Positions 34,481 to 41,535 of a DNA stretch of 64,000 nucleotides are shown here, in pieces. The notes under the pieces were generated by a model. The model was not told where the DNA came from. It ran no database searches and saw nothing but the letters and a program-made list of their open reading frames with translations. The stretch comes from Streptomyces sp. A1136 (lineage in GTDB: Bacteria > Actinomycetota > Actinomycetes > Streptomycetales > Streptomycetaceae): positions 186,001 to 250,000 of the forward strand of contig NZ_SSBJ01000006.1 in assembly GCF_004795055.1 (NCBI RefSeq). Reading direction: 5' to 3'. A program made the position numbers and the translations under genes. Numbering within the stretch: the first letter of the stretch is position 1; the number at the start of each line of letters is the position of its first letter.

Positions 34481-34499
34481 CGGGGACCCCGTGGGAGAC

Positions 34500-34540
34500 G
34501 AGGGGCCCCGGAGCCGACACGATCGGCTCCGGGGCCCCTC
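34500..34540. terminator. Bidirectional terminator between importer and S9 peptidase
   Basis: A perfect 18-bp stem (GAGGGGCCCCGGAGCCGA and its complement) with a CACGA loop. It serves both the importer (plus) and the S9 peptidase (minus, ending 34546). Confidence 0.9.
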
Positions 34541-34545
34541 ACCTG

Positions 34546-36597
34546 TCAGAGCGCCAACTCGCGGCGGAAGAAGTCGAGTTCCTGGAACATGACCTTCTCC
34601 CTGGCGCCGCCGGGCGTCATGTGCGTGACGCCCGGCAGCGCGAGCAGCCGGTGCGGGCGCCCCGCGTCCGTCAGGGCCCGCGACAGGCGCAGGGTGTGGG
34701 AGGGGTGGACGTTGTCGTCGGCCAGGCCCGTGATGAGCAGCAGGGGCCGGGTCAGCCGGGGCGCGTCCGGGATCAGCGAGTCCCGTTCGTACACCTCGGG
34801 GTGCTCCTGGGGGAGACCCAGGTAGCGCTCGGTGTACGCGGTGTCGTAGTGCCGGAAGTCGGTCGGCGCGGCTCCGGCGGAGGCCGCGTGGAAGAGGTCC
34901 GGGCGGCGCAGTACGGCGAGGGCCGCGAGGTAGCCGCCGTAGGACCAGCCGCGTACCCCGACCCGGGAGAGGTCGAGGTCCCGGTGGCGGGCGCCGAGCG
35001 CCTGGAGCGCCGCCGCCTGGTCCTCCAGGGTGACGTCCGAGAAACCCCGGTACATGGCGTGGGTGTGGGCGGGGGAGACGTACGGGGTGCCCCGGTTGTC
35101 GACGGTGACCACCGCGAAGCCCTGGTCGGCCCACCACTGACGGTGCTGCCAGCGCCGCGGCTCCGCCGAGACGTCCTGGAAACCGGGGCCGCCGTAGCCG
35201 TCCACCAGCACCGGCAACCGGGTACCGGGGACGTGCCCGCGCGGGAACACCACGGCGGTGGGGACGCGGTGTTCGGTGACCCGCTCCAGCACCGGGGCAA
35301 CCCGGTGGGGCAGCGCTCGCGCCAGGTCCACGGGGCTGAACTCCCGCCCGTCGGCCGTGCGGACGGTGCGGCGTATCCCATCGGTGTCCGCACCGGTCAG
35401 CAGGAGCGTCCCGGCCGAGGCGAGCACGGTGTGCACCCCCGGCCCGTCGGCGAGCGCGGTCGACTCACCGGATTCGGGGTCCAGGAGGCACACCTGCTGC
35501 TCGGCGGGGTCGCGCAGCCCGACCTCGACCAGCAACCGGCCCTCGTGCCATCCAGCCACGCGGCGCACCTGGACGCCCTCACCGGTCAGCGGCCTGCCGT
35601 CGACGGCGAGGGTGCGCCCGGCGCCGCCCTCGGTGTCGGCGGCCGTCAGCATCCGTCCGTCGGGAAGCCGCGCCGGGGTCCCGGGCAGCGGGTCCACCCA
35701 CTGGGGGTGGGTGGTTCGGGACAGTTCGCGAGTCGCGCCGGTCTCCGGGTCGGCGCCGAGCAGCAACACCGTGCGCTGGAGCCGGTCCTGGACCGTCAGC
35801 AGGATCTCGCCGGCCGATTCCCACCCGGCGTCCGAGACGTACGGGTAGGCCTCGGCGTCCCAGTCGAGCCGCACCCTGTCCCCACCCGGGCCGAGCACCC
35901 ACAGCTGCACGTCCGCGTTGGGTCCGCCCGCCTCGGGGTACGCGAAGTCCTCCACGGGCAGCTCCGGGTGCGCCGGGTCGCCGATCCAACGCCGTTGGAG
36001 GGCGGACTCGTCGACCCGGGCGGCCAGCAGGGTCCGCCCGTCGGGGGACCACCAGTGGCCGCGGTCGCGGCCGAGCTCCTCGGCCGCCGCGAACTCGGCG
36101 AGGCCCCAGCGGGCTCCGTCGTCCGGGCTGACCCGGCCGCCGGGCACGATGTGGAGGGCGTCCCCGGTGACGTACGCGACGCGGGTGCCGTCCGCGTTCG
36201 GGCGGGGGTCCACCGCGGGGCCGGCGGCGGGGATCTGCGCGGGTGGCGCGGCGCCGTCGCAGGTGATCCCGTACAGCCGCCCGCCGAGCGCGAACACGGC
36301 GTGGCGGCCGTCGCCGGAGAGGGCGTACGAGCCGATCCCGGCCGCGACGAGCCGGACGCGTTCGCGCAGCCGGCGCTCGGCGGTGGGCAGGGCGCCGGCC
36401 GAGAGCTCGCGGGGGTCGGCGAGGAGGGTTTCGGTGCCGGTCGAGGTGTCGAGGACCCAGAGGGCGTCGACCGGGTCGGTGGGGCCGGTCGAGCGCAGGA
36501 ACCAGAGCAGCCGCCCTTCGTCGCCGAAGGCGAAGGCGCGGGGGGCGCCGTGGGTGAACCGGCCGGTGGCCGCGGAGAGCCTGAGGAAGTCATCCAT
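34546..36597 (-). CDS. S9 family peptidase, dipeptidyl peptidase IV-like
   Basis: A 683-residue serine peptidase. An N-terminal beta-propeller (residues about 1-410) with AEELGRDRGHWWSPDG carries the double-Glu motif that fixes the peptide amino terminus in DPP-IV enzymes. The alpha/beta-hydrolase domain has nucleophile Ser552 in GWSYGG, Asp in ITGLADDNVH and His in LPGVTHM. No signal peptide, so it should work in the cytoplasm and release X-Pro or X-Hyp dipeptides from imported peptides. A copy of the regulon operator lies just upstream of its start. ATG at 36597 has only a weak ribosome site. Confidence 0.92.
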   Translation of the reverse strand: MDDFLRLSAATGRFTHGAPRAFAFGDEGRLLWFLRSTGPTDPVDALWVLDTSTGTETLLADPRELSAGALPTAERRLRERVRLVAAGIGSYALSGDGRHAVFALGGRLYGITCDGAAPPAQIPAAGPAVDPRPNADGTRVAYVTGDALHIVPGGRVSPDDGARWGLAEFAAAEELGRDRGHWWSPDGRTLLAARVDESALQRRWIGDPAHPELPVEDFAYPEAGGPNADVQLWVLGPGGDRVRLDWDAEAYPYVSDAGWESAGEILLTVQDRLQRTVLLLGADPETGATRELSRTTHPQWVDPLPGTPARLPDGRMLTAADTEGGAGRTLAVDGRPLTGEGVQVRRVAGWHEGRLLVEVGLRDPAEQQVCLLDPESGESTALADGPGVHTVLASAGTLLLTGADTDGIRRTVRTADGREFSPVDLARALPHRVAPVLERVTEHRVPTAVVFPRGHVPGTRLPVLVDGYGGPGFQDVSAEPRRWQHRQWWADQGFAVVTVDNRGTPYVSPAHTHAMYRGFSDVTLEDQAAALQALGARHRDLDLSRVGVRGWSYGGYLAALAVLRRPDLFHAASAGAAPTDFRHYDTAYTERYLGLPQEHPEVYERDSLIPDAPRLTRPLLLITGLADDNVHPSHTLRLSRALTDAGRPHRLLALPGVTHMTPGGAREKVMFQELDFFRRELAL

Positions 36598-36611
36598 GAT
36601 CGCAGTCTGCC

Positions 36612-36633
36612 ATGTGAAATATCACACCGTATA
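36612..36633 (-). promoter_or_regulatory. Regulon operator (site 6) and -10 of the S9 peptidase
   Basis: ATGTGAAATATCACAC (plus, 36612-36627) contains the most symmetric copy, TGTGA-N4-TCACA. On the minus strand TATACG (36628-36633) is the likely -10, directly abutting the operator, so the repressor would sit on the transcript start. Confidence 0.7.
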
Positions 36634-36707
36634 GGTGTGCTTTCGGCGGAGTCGGCGTTAGGCCATTCGAGTGGTGAGGCCCCGGAGGCGGGTTTAGCGT
36701 CGGAGGG

Positions 36708-38261
36708 GTGGACGGGAAAACATCGCCGACCGGCACGGGGACCACCGGCACGGTCCGAGAAGGGCGCGGGAACGGCCTCGCCCTGTTCGTCATCGCCAGC
36801 TGCCAGCTCATGGTCGTGCTGGACATCACCATCGTGAACATCGCGCTGCCGCACATCCAGACCGCACTGGGGTTCTCCACCGAGAGCCTGTCGTGGGTCG
36901 TCAACGCCTACACCCTCACCTTCGGCGGCCTGTTGCTCCTCGGTGGCCGTACGGGCGACATCCTCGGCCGCAAACGCGTCTTCATCTTCGGCGTGCTGCT
37001 CTTCGGCCTCGCCTCCCTGCTCGGTGGACTCGCCCAGAACGAGGGCCAGTTGATGGGCGCCCGGGCCCTCCAGGGCATGGGCGGCGCCATCGCCTCACCG
37101 ACCGCCCTCGCGCTGATCACCACGACCTTCCGCGAGGGGCCGGCCCGCAACCGGGCCTTCGGGGTGTTCGCCGCGGTCTCGGCGGGCGGCGGCGCGATCG
37201 GACTGCTGGCCGGCGGCGTACTCGTCGAATGGCTCGACTGGCGCTGGGTGTTCTTCGTCAACGTCCCGATCGCGCTGGCCATCGCCTTCACGGCCGCCAG
37301 GGTCATCAAGGAGTCCGAACGCCATCCCGGGCACTTCGACCTCGCGGGCGCGCTGCTGTGCACCACCGGCATGGTCGCCCTCGTCTACGGGTTCATCCGC
37401 GCGTCCCAGGAGGGCTGGCGCGACAGCCTGACCCTCGGCTCGTTCGGCGCGGCCGTGGTCCTGTTGACCCTCTTCATCGTGAACGAACGGCGCTCGCCGC
37501 AGCCGATCACGCCCCTGCACATGTTCGCCGACCGCAACCGGGCCGGGACCTACGGCATCATGCTCTTCCTCGCCTGCGCGATGTTCGGCATGTTCTTCTT
37601 CCTGACCCTCTTCGTACAGAACGTGCTGGGATTCAGTCCCCTCAGCGCGGGCCTCGCGTTCCTGCCGGTCAGCGTCGTCATCGCCATCGGCGCGGGCCTC
37701 GCCTCCCGGCTCCTGCCGAAGTTCGGGCCCAAACCGTTCATGGTGGGCGGCGCGCTCTGTACGGCGGCGGGCCTGGCCTGGCTGACGCAGACGGACGTGC
37801 ACTCCACCTACCTCGGCAGCATCCTGGGACCGATGCTCATCTTCGGCATCGGCATGGGCATGCAGTTCGTCTCGCTGACGCTGATGGCCCTGTCCAACGT
37901 CCCCGACCGGGAGTCGGGAGCGGCCTCCGGGCTGCTCAACACCACGCAACAGGTGGGCGGCTCGCTCGGCCTGTCCATCCTCGTCACCGTCTTCGGCACC
38001 GCGAGCCGAAACGAGGCCCACACCCAGGTCCCGGCCTTCCTCGCCACAGCCGACCCCGGGCAGCGGGCGATGTTCCTGCGCACCGGTCGACTCCCCGACC
38101 CCTGGGGCGACCAGGTGCTCGCCTCCGGCGTGAGCACGGCCTTCATCGTGGCCGCCGCGTTCGCCCTGACGGCCGCGGTGATCGCCCTGGTGGTCATCCA
38201 GGTCCGCCCCTCCGACCTGGCCCGCCTCCAGGGCAACCACACCCCGACGGCGGCCGTTTAG
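36708..38261 (+). CDS. MFS drug/proton exporter (DHA2, EmrB/QacA type)
   Basis: A 517-residue membrane protein with about 14 predicted spans. Markers are motif C-like QLMVVLDITIVNIALPHIQ in span 1, GGRTGDILGRKRVF (motif A) in loop 2-3 and the LDWRWVFFVNVPIALAIAF signature of the 14-span family. Substrates of this family are hydrophobic or cationic drugs or, in Streptomyces, own antibiotics. GTG start after CGGAGGG. It is divergent from the S9 peptidase, and the shared region holds operator site 6 (80 bp upstream), so co-control is possible but unproven. Its stop overlaps the convergent P450 stop. Confidence 0.9.
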   Translation: MDGKTSPTGTGTTGTVREGRGNGLALFVIASCQLMVVLDITIVNIALPHIQTALGFSTESLSWVVNAYTLTFGGLLLLGGRTGDILGRKRVFIFGVLLFGLASLLGGLAQNEGQLMGARALQGMGGAIASPTALALITTTFREGPARNRAFGVFAAVSAGGGAIGLLAGGVLVEWLDWRWVFFVNVPIALAIAFTAARVIKESERHPGHFDLAGALLCTTGMVALVYGFIRASQEGWRDSLTLGSFGAAVVLLTLFIVNERRSPQPITPLHMFADRNRAGTYGIMLFLACAMFGMFFFLTLFVQNVLGFSPLSAGLAFLPVSVVIAIGAGLASRLLPKFGPKPFMVGGALCTAAGLAWLTQTDVHSTYLGSILGPMLIFGIGMGMQFVSLTLMALSNVPDRESGAASGLLNTTQQVGGSLGLSILVTVFGTASRNEAHTQVPAFLATADPGQRAMFLRTGRLPDPWGDQVLASGVSTAFIVAAAFALTAAVIALVVIQVRPSDLARLQGNHTPTAAV

Positions 38262-39670
38262 GCCCCCTCCGTACCCCGCGTCCGTCGGCGCAGCCGACAG
38301 CGGGCCGGTCCGTCCGCGCGCAGGGTGATGCCGACGCCGACGGGGACCTCCCGGTCCACGGCCTCGAACTCGTACTCCCGCAGCATCACCGCGAGGGCGA
38401 TCACCGACTCCAGCATGGAGAAGTGCTGACCGATGCAGGCGCGCGGGCCGCCCCCGAAGGGGAACCAGGCGTAGCGGGGGCGGCCGGCCTCCGCCTCGGG
38501 GGTGAACCGCTCCGGGTCGAAGCGTTCGGGGTCGGGCCAGTGGGCGGGGTGGCGGTGCGTGACCCAGGGAGCGAGGATCACGTTGGCGCCGGCCGGGACG
38601 GTGAGCCCGCCGATCCGGCTCGCGGCCACGGCCTTGCGGCCCATCACCGGAGCCGCGGGATAGAGCCGCATCGCCTCCTTGAGCACCTGCGTGAGGTACG
38701 GCAGCCGGTCGAGGTCGCCGGCCTCGGGCGCACGCTCGCCCAGCACCCGCGAGATCTCCTCGTACGCCCGCTCCTGGTGCTCGGGGTGGCGGGCCAGCAG
38801 GTGGAGCGCGAAGGCCAGGGAGGTGGCGGTCGTCTCGTGACCGGCGAGCAGGAAGATCAGCACCTGATCGCGCAGTTCGCCGGCGTCGAAGGCGGCGTCG
38901 TCGGCGCTCTGCGCGGCGGCGAGCAGCGTCAGCAGGTCCTCCCCCTCCGCGCCTTCCGGCCCGTCCTCGCCGCCTCGCCGCTCGGCGATGATCCGGTCGC
39001 AGACCGCGTACAGCTCGTCCATCGCGGCGGCCGCCCGCCGGTTGCCCGGGGTGGGCCAGCCGCGCGGGATGTTGGCGGGGGAGTAGCCGCGCCGCAGCAC
39101 GTACTCCGTGATGACGGGGAAGGACCGGTCGATGACGTCGACGGTGGCGTCCACGTCCGTGCCGAACAGGATCCTGGCCACCGCGCGCAGCGCGAGGCGC
39201 GTCATCTCGTCGGAGACGTCGACGATCCCGTCGGCGGCCCCCGTCCAGGTGTCGAGCGTCGCCCGGGTCTCGGCCACGACGGCGCTCGCGTAGCCGTCCA
39301 CCCGGCGGCGGGTGAACAGCGGCTGGACCAGTCGGCGCTGGCGCAGGTACTCCTCGTCCTGGCTGGTCAGCAGGCCGTTGCCGAGGGACTCCCGGATCTC
39401 CTGGTAGAAGGGGTTGTCCTTGCGGAAGTTGGCCGATTCCGATGCCAGGACCTGCTGTGCGCCCTCCGCGGAGAACACGCAGTACAGCTCGGTACGCAGC
39501 CCGGGCGGCCCGGCGCTGACGCGGACGACGTCACCGTGGCGCTGCTGGGCGCGCAGGTAGGTTCCGAGCGAATCCGAGGTCAGGTCGAACAACGACCCCA
39601 GCAACGGCGCCCCGGCCAACACCGGGACCTCCGTACCCGCCCGTGTTCCCGCCGTACTCTCCACTGCCAT
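38258..39670 (-). CDS. Cytochrome P450
   Basis: A 470-residue haem monooxygenase. I-helix LLAGHETTATSLAF, ExxR as KEAMRLYP, PERF region FDPERF and the haem loop FGGGPRACIGQHF with the Cys ligand. Length and the HETT/RLYP pattern place it nearer the CYP4/CYP102-like (eukaryote-like class) group than the short bacterial class I enzymes, so a fatty acid or terpenoid substrate is conceivable. Start ATG at 39670 with GAGGGGGCGG before it; the longer 515-residue reading adds a Gly/Arg-rich stretch without similarity. No ferredoxin gene adjoins it. Confidence 0.92.
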   Translation of the reverse strand: MAVESTAGTRAGTEVPVLAGAPLLGSLFDLTSDSLGTYLRAQQRHGDVVRVSAGPPGLRTELYCVFSAEGAQQVLASESANFRKDNPFYQEIRESLGNGLLTSQDEEYLRQRRLVQPLFTRRRVDGYASAVVAETRATLDTWTGAADGIVDVSDEMTRLALRAVARILFGTDVDATVDVIDRSFPVITEYVLRRGYSPANIPRGWPTPGNRRAAAAMDELYAVCDRIIAERRGGEDGPEGAEGEDLLTLLAAAQSADDAAFDAGELRDQVLIFLLAGHETTATSLAFALHLLARHPEHQERAYEEISRVLGERAPEAGDLDRLPYLTQVLKEAMRLYPAAPVMGRKAVAASRIGGLTVPAGANVILAPWVTHRHPAHWPDPERFDPERFTPEAEAGRPRYAWFPFGGGPRACIGQHFSMLESVIALAVMLREYEFEAVDREVPVGVGITLRADGPARCRLRRRTRGTEGA

Positions 39671-39791
39671 GGCCGCCCCCTCGACGCCGTCCCGAACCCC
39701 TGATTCTGCCGCTCCCCTCGGCCCTGCCCCGCCCGTATGGCCGAATCCGGCCGTTCCCGGCCGGGGCGCGTGCCGGCCGGCCTGACGGGAA

Positions 39792-39822
39792 AGCCCCCCT
39801 CCCACTCGGTGGGCGGGGGGCT
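39792..39822 (-). terminator. Terminator after the HTH-MurA gene
   Basis: AGCCCCCC...CCCA / TGGG...GGGGGGCT with a CTCGG loop and one T-C mismatch. It lies 54 nt downstream of the murA-like stop on the minus strand and 122 nt upstream of the P450 start. Confidence 0.7.
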
Positions 39823-39875
39823 GCGTCCGCGCGGTCCGGGCACGGTCGGCTAGGGCGGGGCCCGGGGAACCCGCC

Positions 39876-41405
39876 CTAGATGTCCCGGAAGATCTCGATC
39901 TGCGCGCCGACCGAGTTGAGGCGTTCGGCCAGTTCCTCGTAGCCGCGGTTGATGACGTAGACGTTGCGCAGGACCGAGGTGCCCTCGGCCGCCATCATCG
40001 CCAGGAGGACGACCACCGCCGGGCGGAGGGCGGGCGGGCACATCATCTCCGCCGCGCGCCAGCGGGTCGGGCCCTCGACCAGGACGCGGTGGGGGTCCAG
40101 GAGTTGCAGCCGGCCGCCGAGGCGGTTGAGGTCGGTCAGGTAGATGGCCCGGTTGTCGTACACCCAGTCGTGGATCAGGGTCTGGCCCTGGGCGACGGCG
40201 GCGATCGCCGCGAAGAACGGGACGTTGTCGATGTTCAGCCCGGGGAACGGCATCGGGTGGATCTTGTCGATCGGGGCTTCGAGCTTCGACGGGCGGACCG
40301 TCAGGTCGACCAGGCGGGTGCGGCCGTTGTCCGCGGTGTACTCCGCCGAACGGTCGTGGTCCAGGCCCATCTCCTCCAGGACCGCCAGCTCGATCTCCAT
40401 GAACTCGATCGGCACGCGGCGGATGGTCAGTTCGGACTCGGTGACCACGGCCGCGGCCAGCAGGCTCATCGCCTCGACCGGGTCCTCGGAGGGGGAGTAG
40501 TCCACGTCGACGTCGATGTTCGGGACGCCGTGGACGGTCAGGGTGGTGGTGCCGATGCCCTCCACCTTGACGCCCAGGGTCTCCAGGAAGAAGCAGAGGT
40601 CCTGGACCATGTAGTTGGAGGAGGCGTTGCGGATGACGGAGACGCCGTCGTGCCGGGCCGCGGCCAGCAGCGCGTTCTCGGTGACCGTGTCCCCGCGCTC
40701 GGTCAGGACGATCGGACGGTCGGGGGAGACCCCGGCGGCCACCTGGGCGTGGTAGATGCCCTCGGTCGCGGTGATCTCCAGGCCGAAGCGGCGCAGGGCG
40801 ATCATGTGGGGCTCGATGGTGCGGGTCCCGAGGTCGCAGCCGCCGGCGTAGGGCAGTCGGAACTGGTCCATGCGGTGCAGCAGCGGACCCAGGAACATGA
40901 TGATGCTGCGCGTCCGGCGGGCCGCGTCCGCGTCCATGGCGTCCATGTCGAGGCGGGCCGGCGGGACGATCTCCAGGTCCACGCCGTCGTTGATCCAGCG
41001 GGTGCGGACACCGATGGAGTTCAGGACTTCGAGGAGGCGGTAGACCTCTTCGATGCGGGCGACGCGCCTGAGCACCGTGCGGCCCTTGTTGAGCAGCGAG
41101 GCGCAGAGCAGCGCCACGCACGCGTTCTTGCTCGTCTTGACGTCGATGGCACCGGAGAGACGGCGGCCGCCGACGACCCGCAGGTGCATGGGTCCGGCGT
41201 AGCCCAGAGAGACGATCTCGCTGTCGAGAGCCTCACCGATTCGGGCGATCATCTCAAGGCTGATGTTCTGGTTGCCGCGTTCGATCCGGTTGACGGCGCT
41301 CTGGCTGGTGCCGAGAGCGTCGGCGAGCTGACTCTGTGTCCAGCCCCGGTGCTGACGGGCGTCACGGATGAGCTTGCCGATGCGTACGAGGTAGTCGTCT
41401 GCCAT
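39876..41405 (-). CDS. UDP-GlcNAc 1-carboxyvinyltransferase with N-terminal HTH (MurA2-like)
   Basis: A 509-residue fusion. Residues 5-65 are an XRE-type helix-turn-helix (IRDARQHRGWTQSQLADALGTSQSAVNRIERG region). Residues 75-505 are a MurA/EPT domain with Lys93-Asn94 (TSKNA) and the catalytic Cys190 in GGCDLGTRTIEPH. The enzyme adds enolpyruvate to UDP-GlcNAc, the first step of peptidoglycan synthesis; many streptomycetes carry this HTH-fused copy beside a plain MurA. Because the key residues are kept, both enzyme and DNA-binding functions are plausible. A perfect palindrome lies 11 bases upstream of its ATG. Confidence 0.9.
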   Translation of the reverse strand: MADDYLVRIGKLIRDARQHRGWTQSQLADALGTSQSAVNRIERGNQNISLEMIARIGEALDSEIVSLGYAGPMHLRVVGGRRLSGAIDVKTSKNACVALLCASLLNKGRTVLRRVARIEEVYRLLEVLNSIGVRTRWINDGVDLEIVPPARLDMDAMDADAARRTRSIIMFLGPLLHRMDQFRLPYAGGCDLGTRTIEPHMIALRRFGLEITATEGIYHAQVAAGVSPDRPIVLTERGDTVTENALLAAARHDGVSVIRNASSNYMVQDLCFFLETLGVKVEGIGTTTLTVHGVPNIDVDVDYSPSEDPVEAMSLLAAAVVTESELTIRRVPIEFMEIELAVLEEMGLDHDRSAEYTADNGRTRLVDLTVRPSKLEAPIDKIHPMPFPGLNIDNVPFFAAIAAVAQGQTLIHDWVYDNRAIYLTDLNRLGGRLQLLDPHRVLVEGPTRWRAAEMMCPPALRPAVVVLLAMMAAEGTSVLRNVYVINRGYEELAERLNSVGAQIEIFRDI

Positions 41406-41416
41406 GGGTGCACCGT

Positions 41417-41432
41417 ATCTCAGATATGAGAT
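41417..41432. promoter_or_regulatory. Palindrome at the HTH-MurA start, likely auto-operator
   Basis: ATCTCA-GATA-TGAGAT, a perfect 6-bp inverted repeat with a 4-bp centre, lies 12-27 bases before the ATG (41405). A -10-like GATACG overlaps its start-codon side on the minus strand. An XRE protein binding here would block its own transcription. Confidence 0.6.
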
Positions 41433-41477
41433 GGGGGCCGAACGGGGTGTGGCAGACGGGTGTTACCCACAGTGGCG

Positions 41478-41520
41478 GGGCGTCCTGTCGACTGACCCGG
41501 GGTCAGTCGACAGGACGCCC
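41478..41520. terminator. Perfect 21-bp inverted repeat, terminator
   Basis: Two 21-base arms, exactly complementary, around a single base (G41499). It begins 15 nt after the amidohydrolase stop on the minus strand and 72 nt upstream of the HTH-MurA start. A terminator is the simplest reading. Confidence 0.7.
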
Positions 41521-41535
41521 GCGACCCGTGCCCGC

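Noticed and set aside
36708..39670. MFS exporter plus P450 as part of a natural-product cluster
   Set aside because: No core biosynthetic gene (PKS, NRPS, terpene cyclase) is near. The two genes are convergent, and each is common in Streptomyces.
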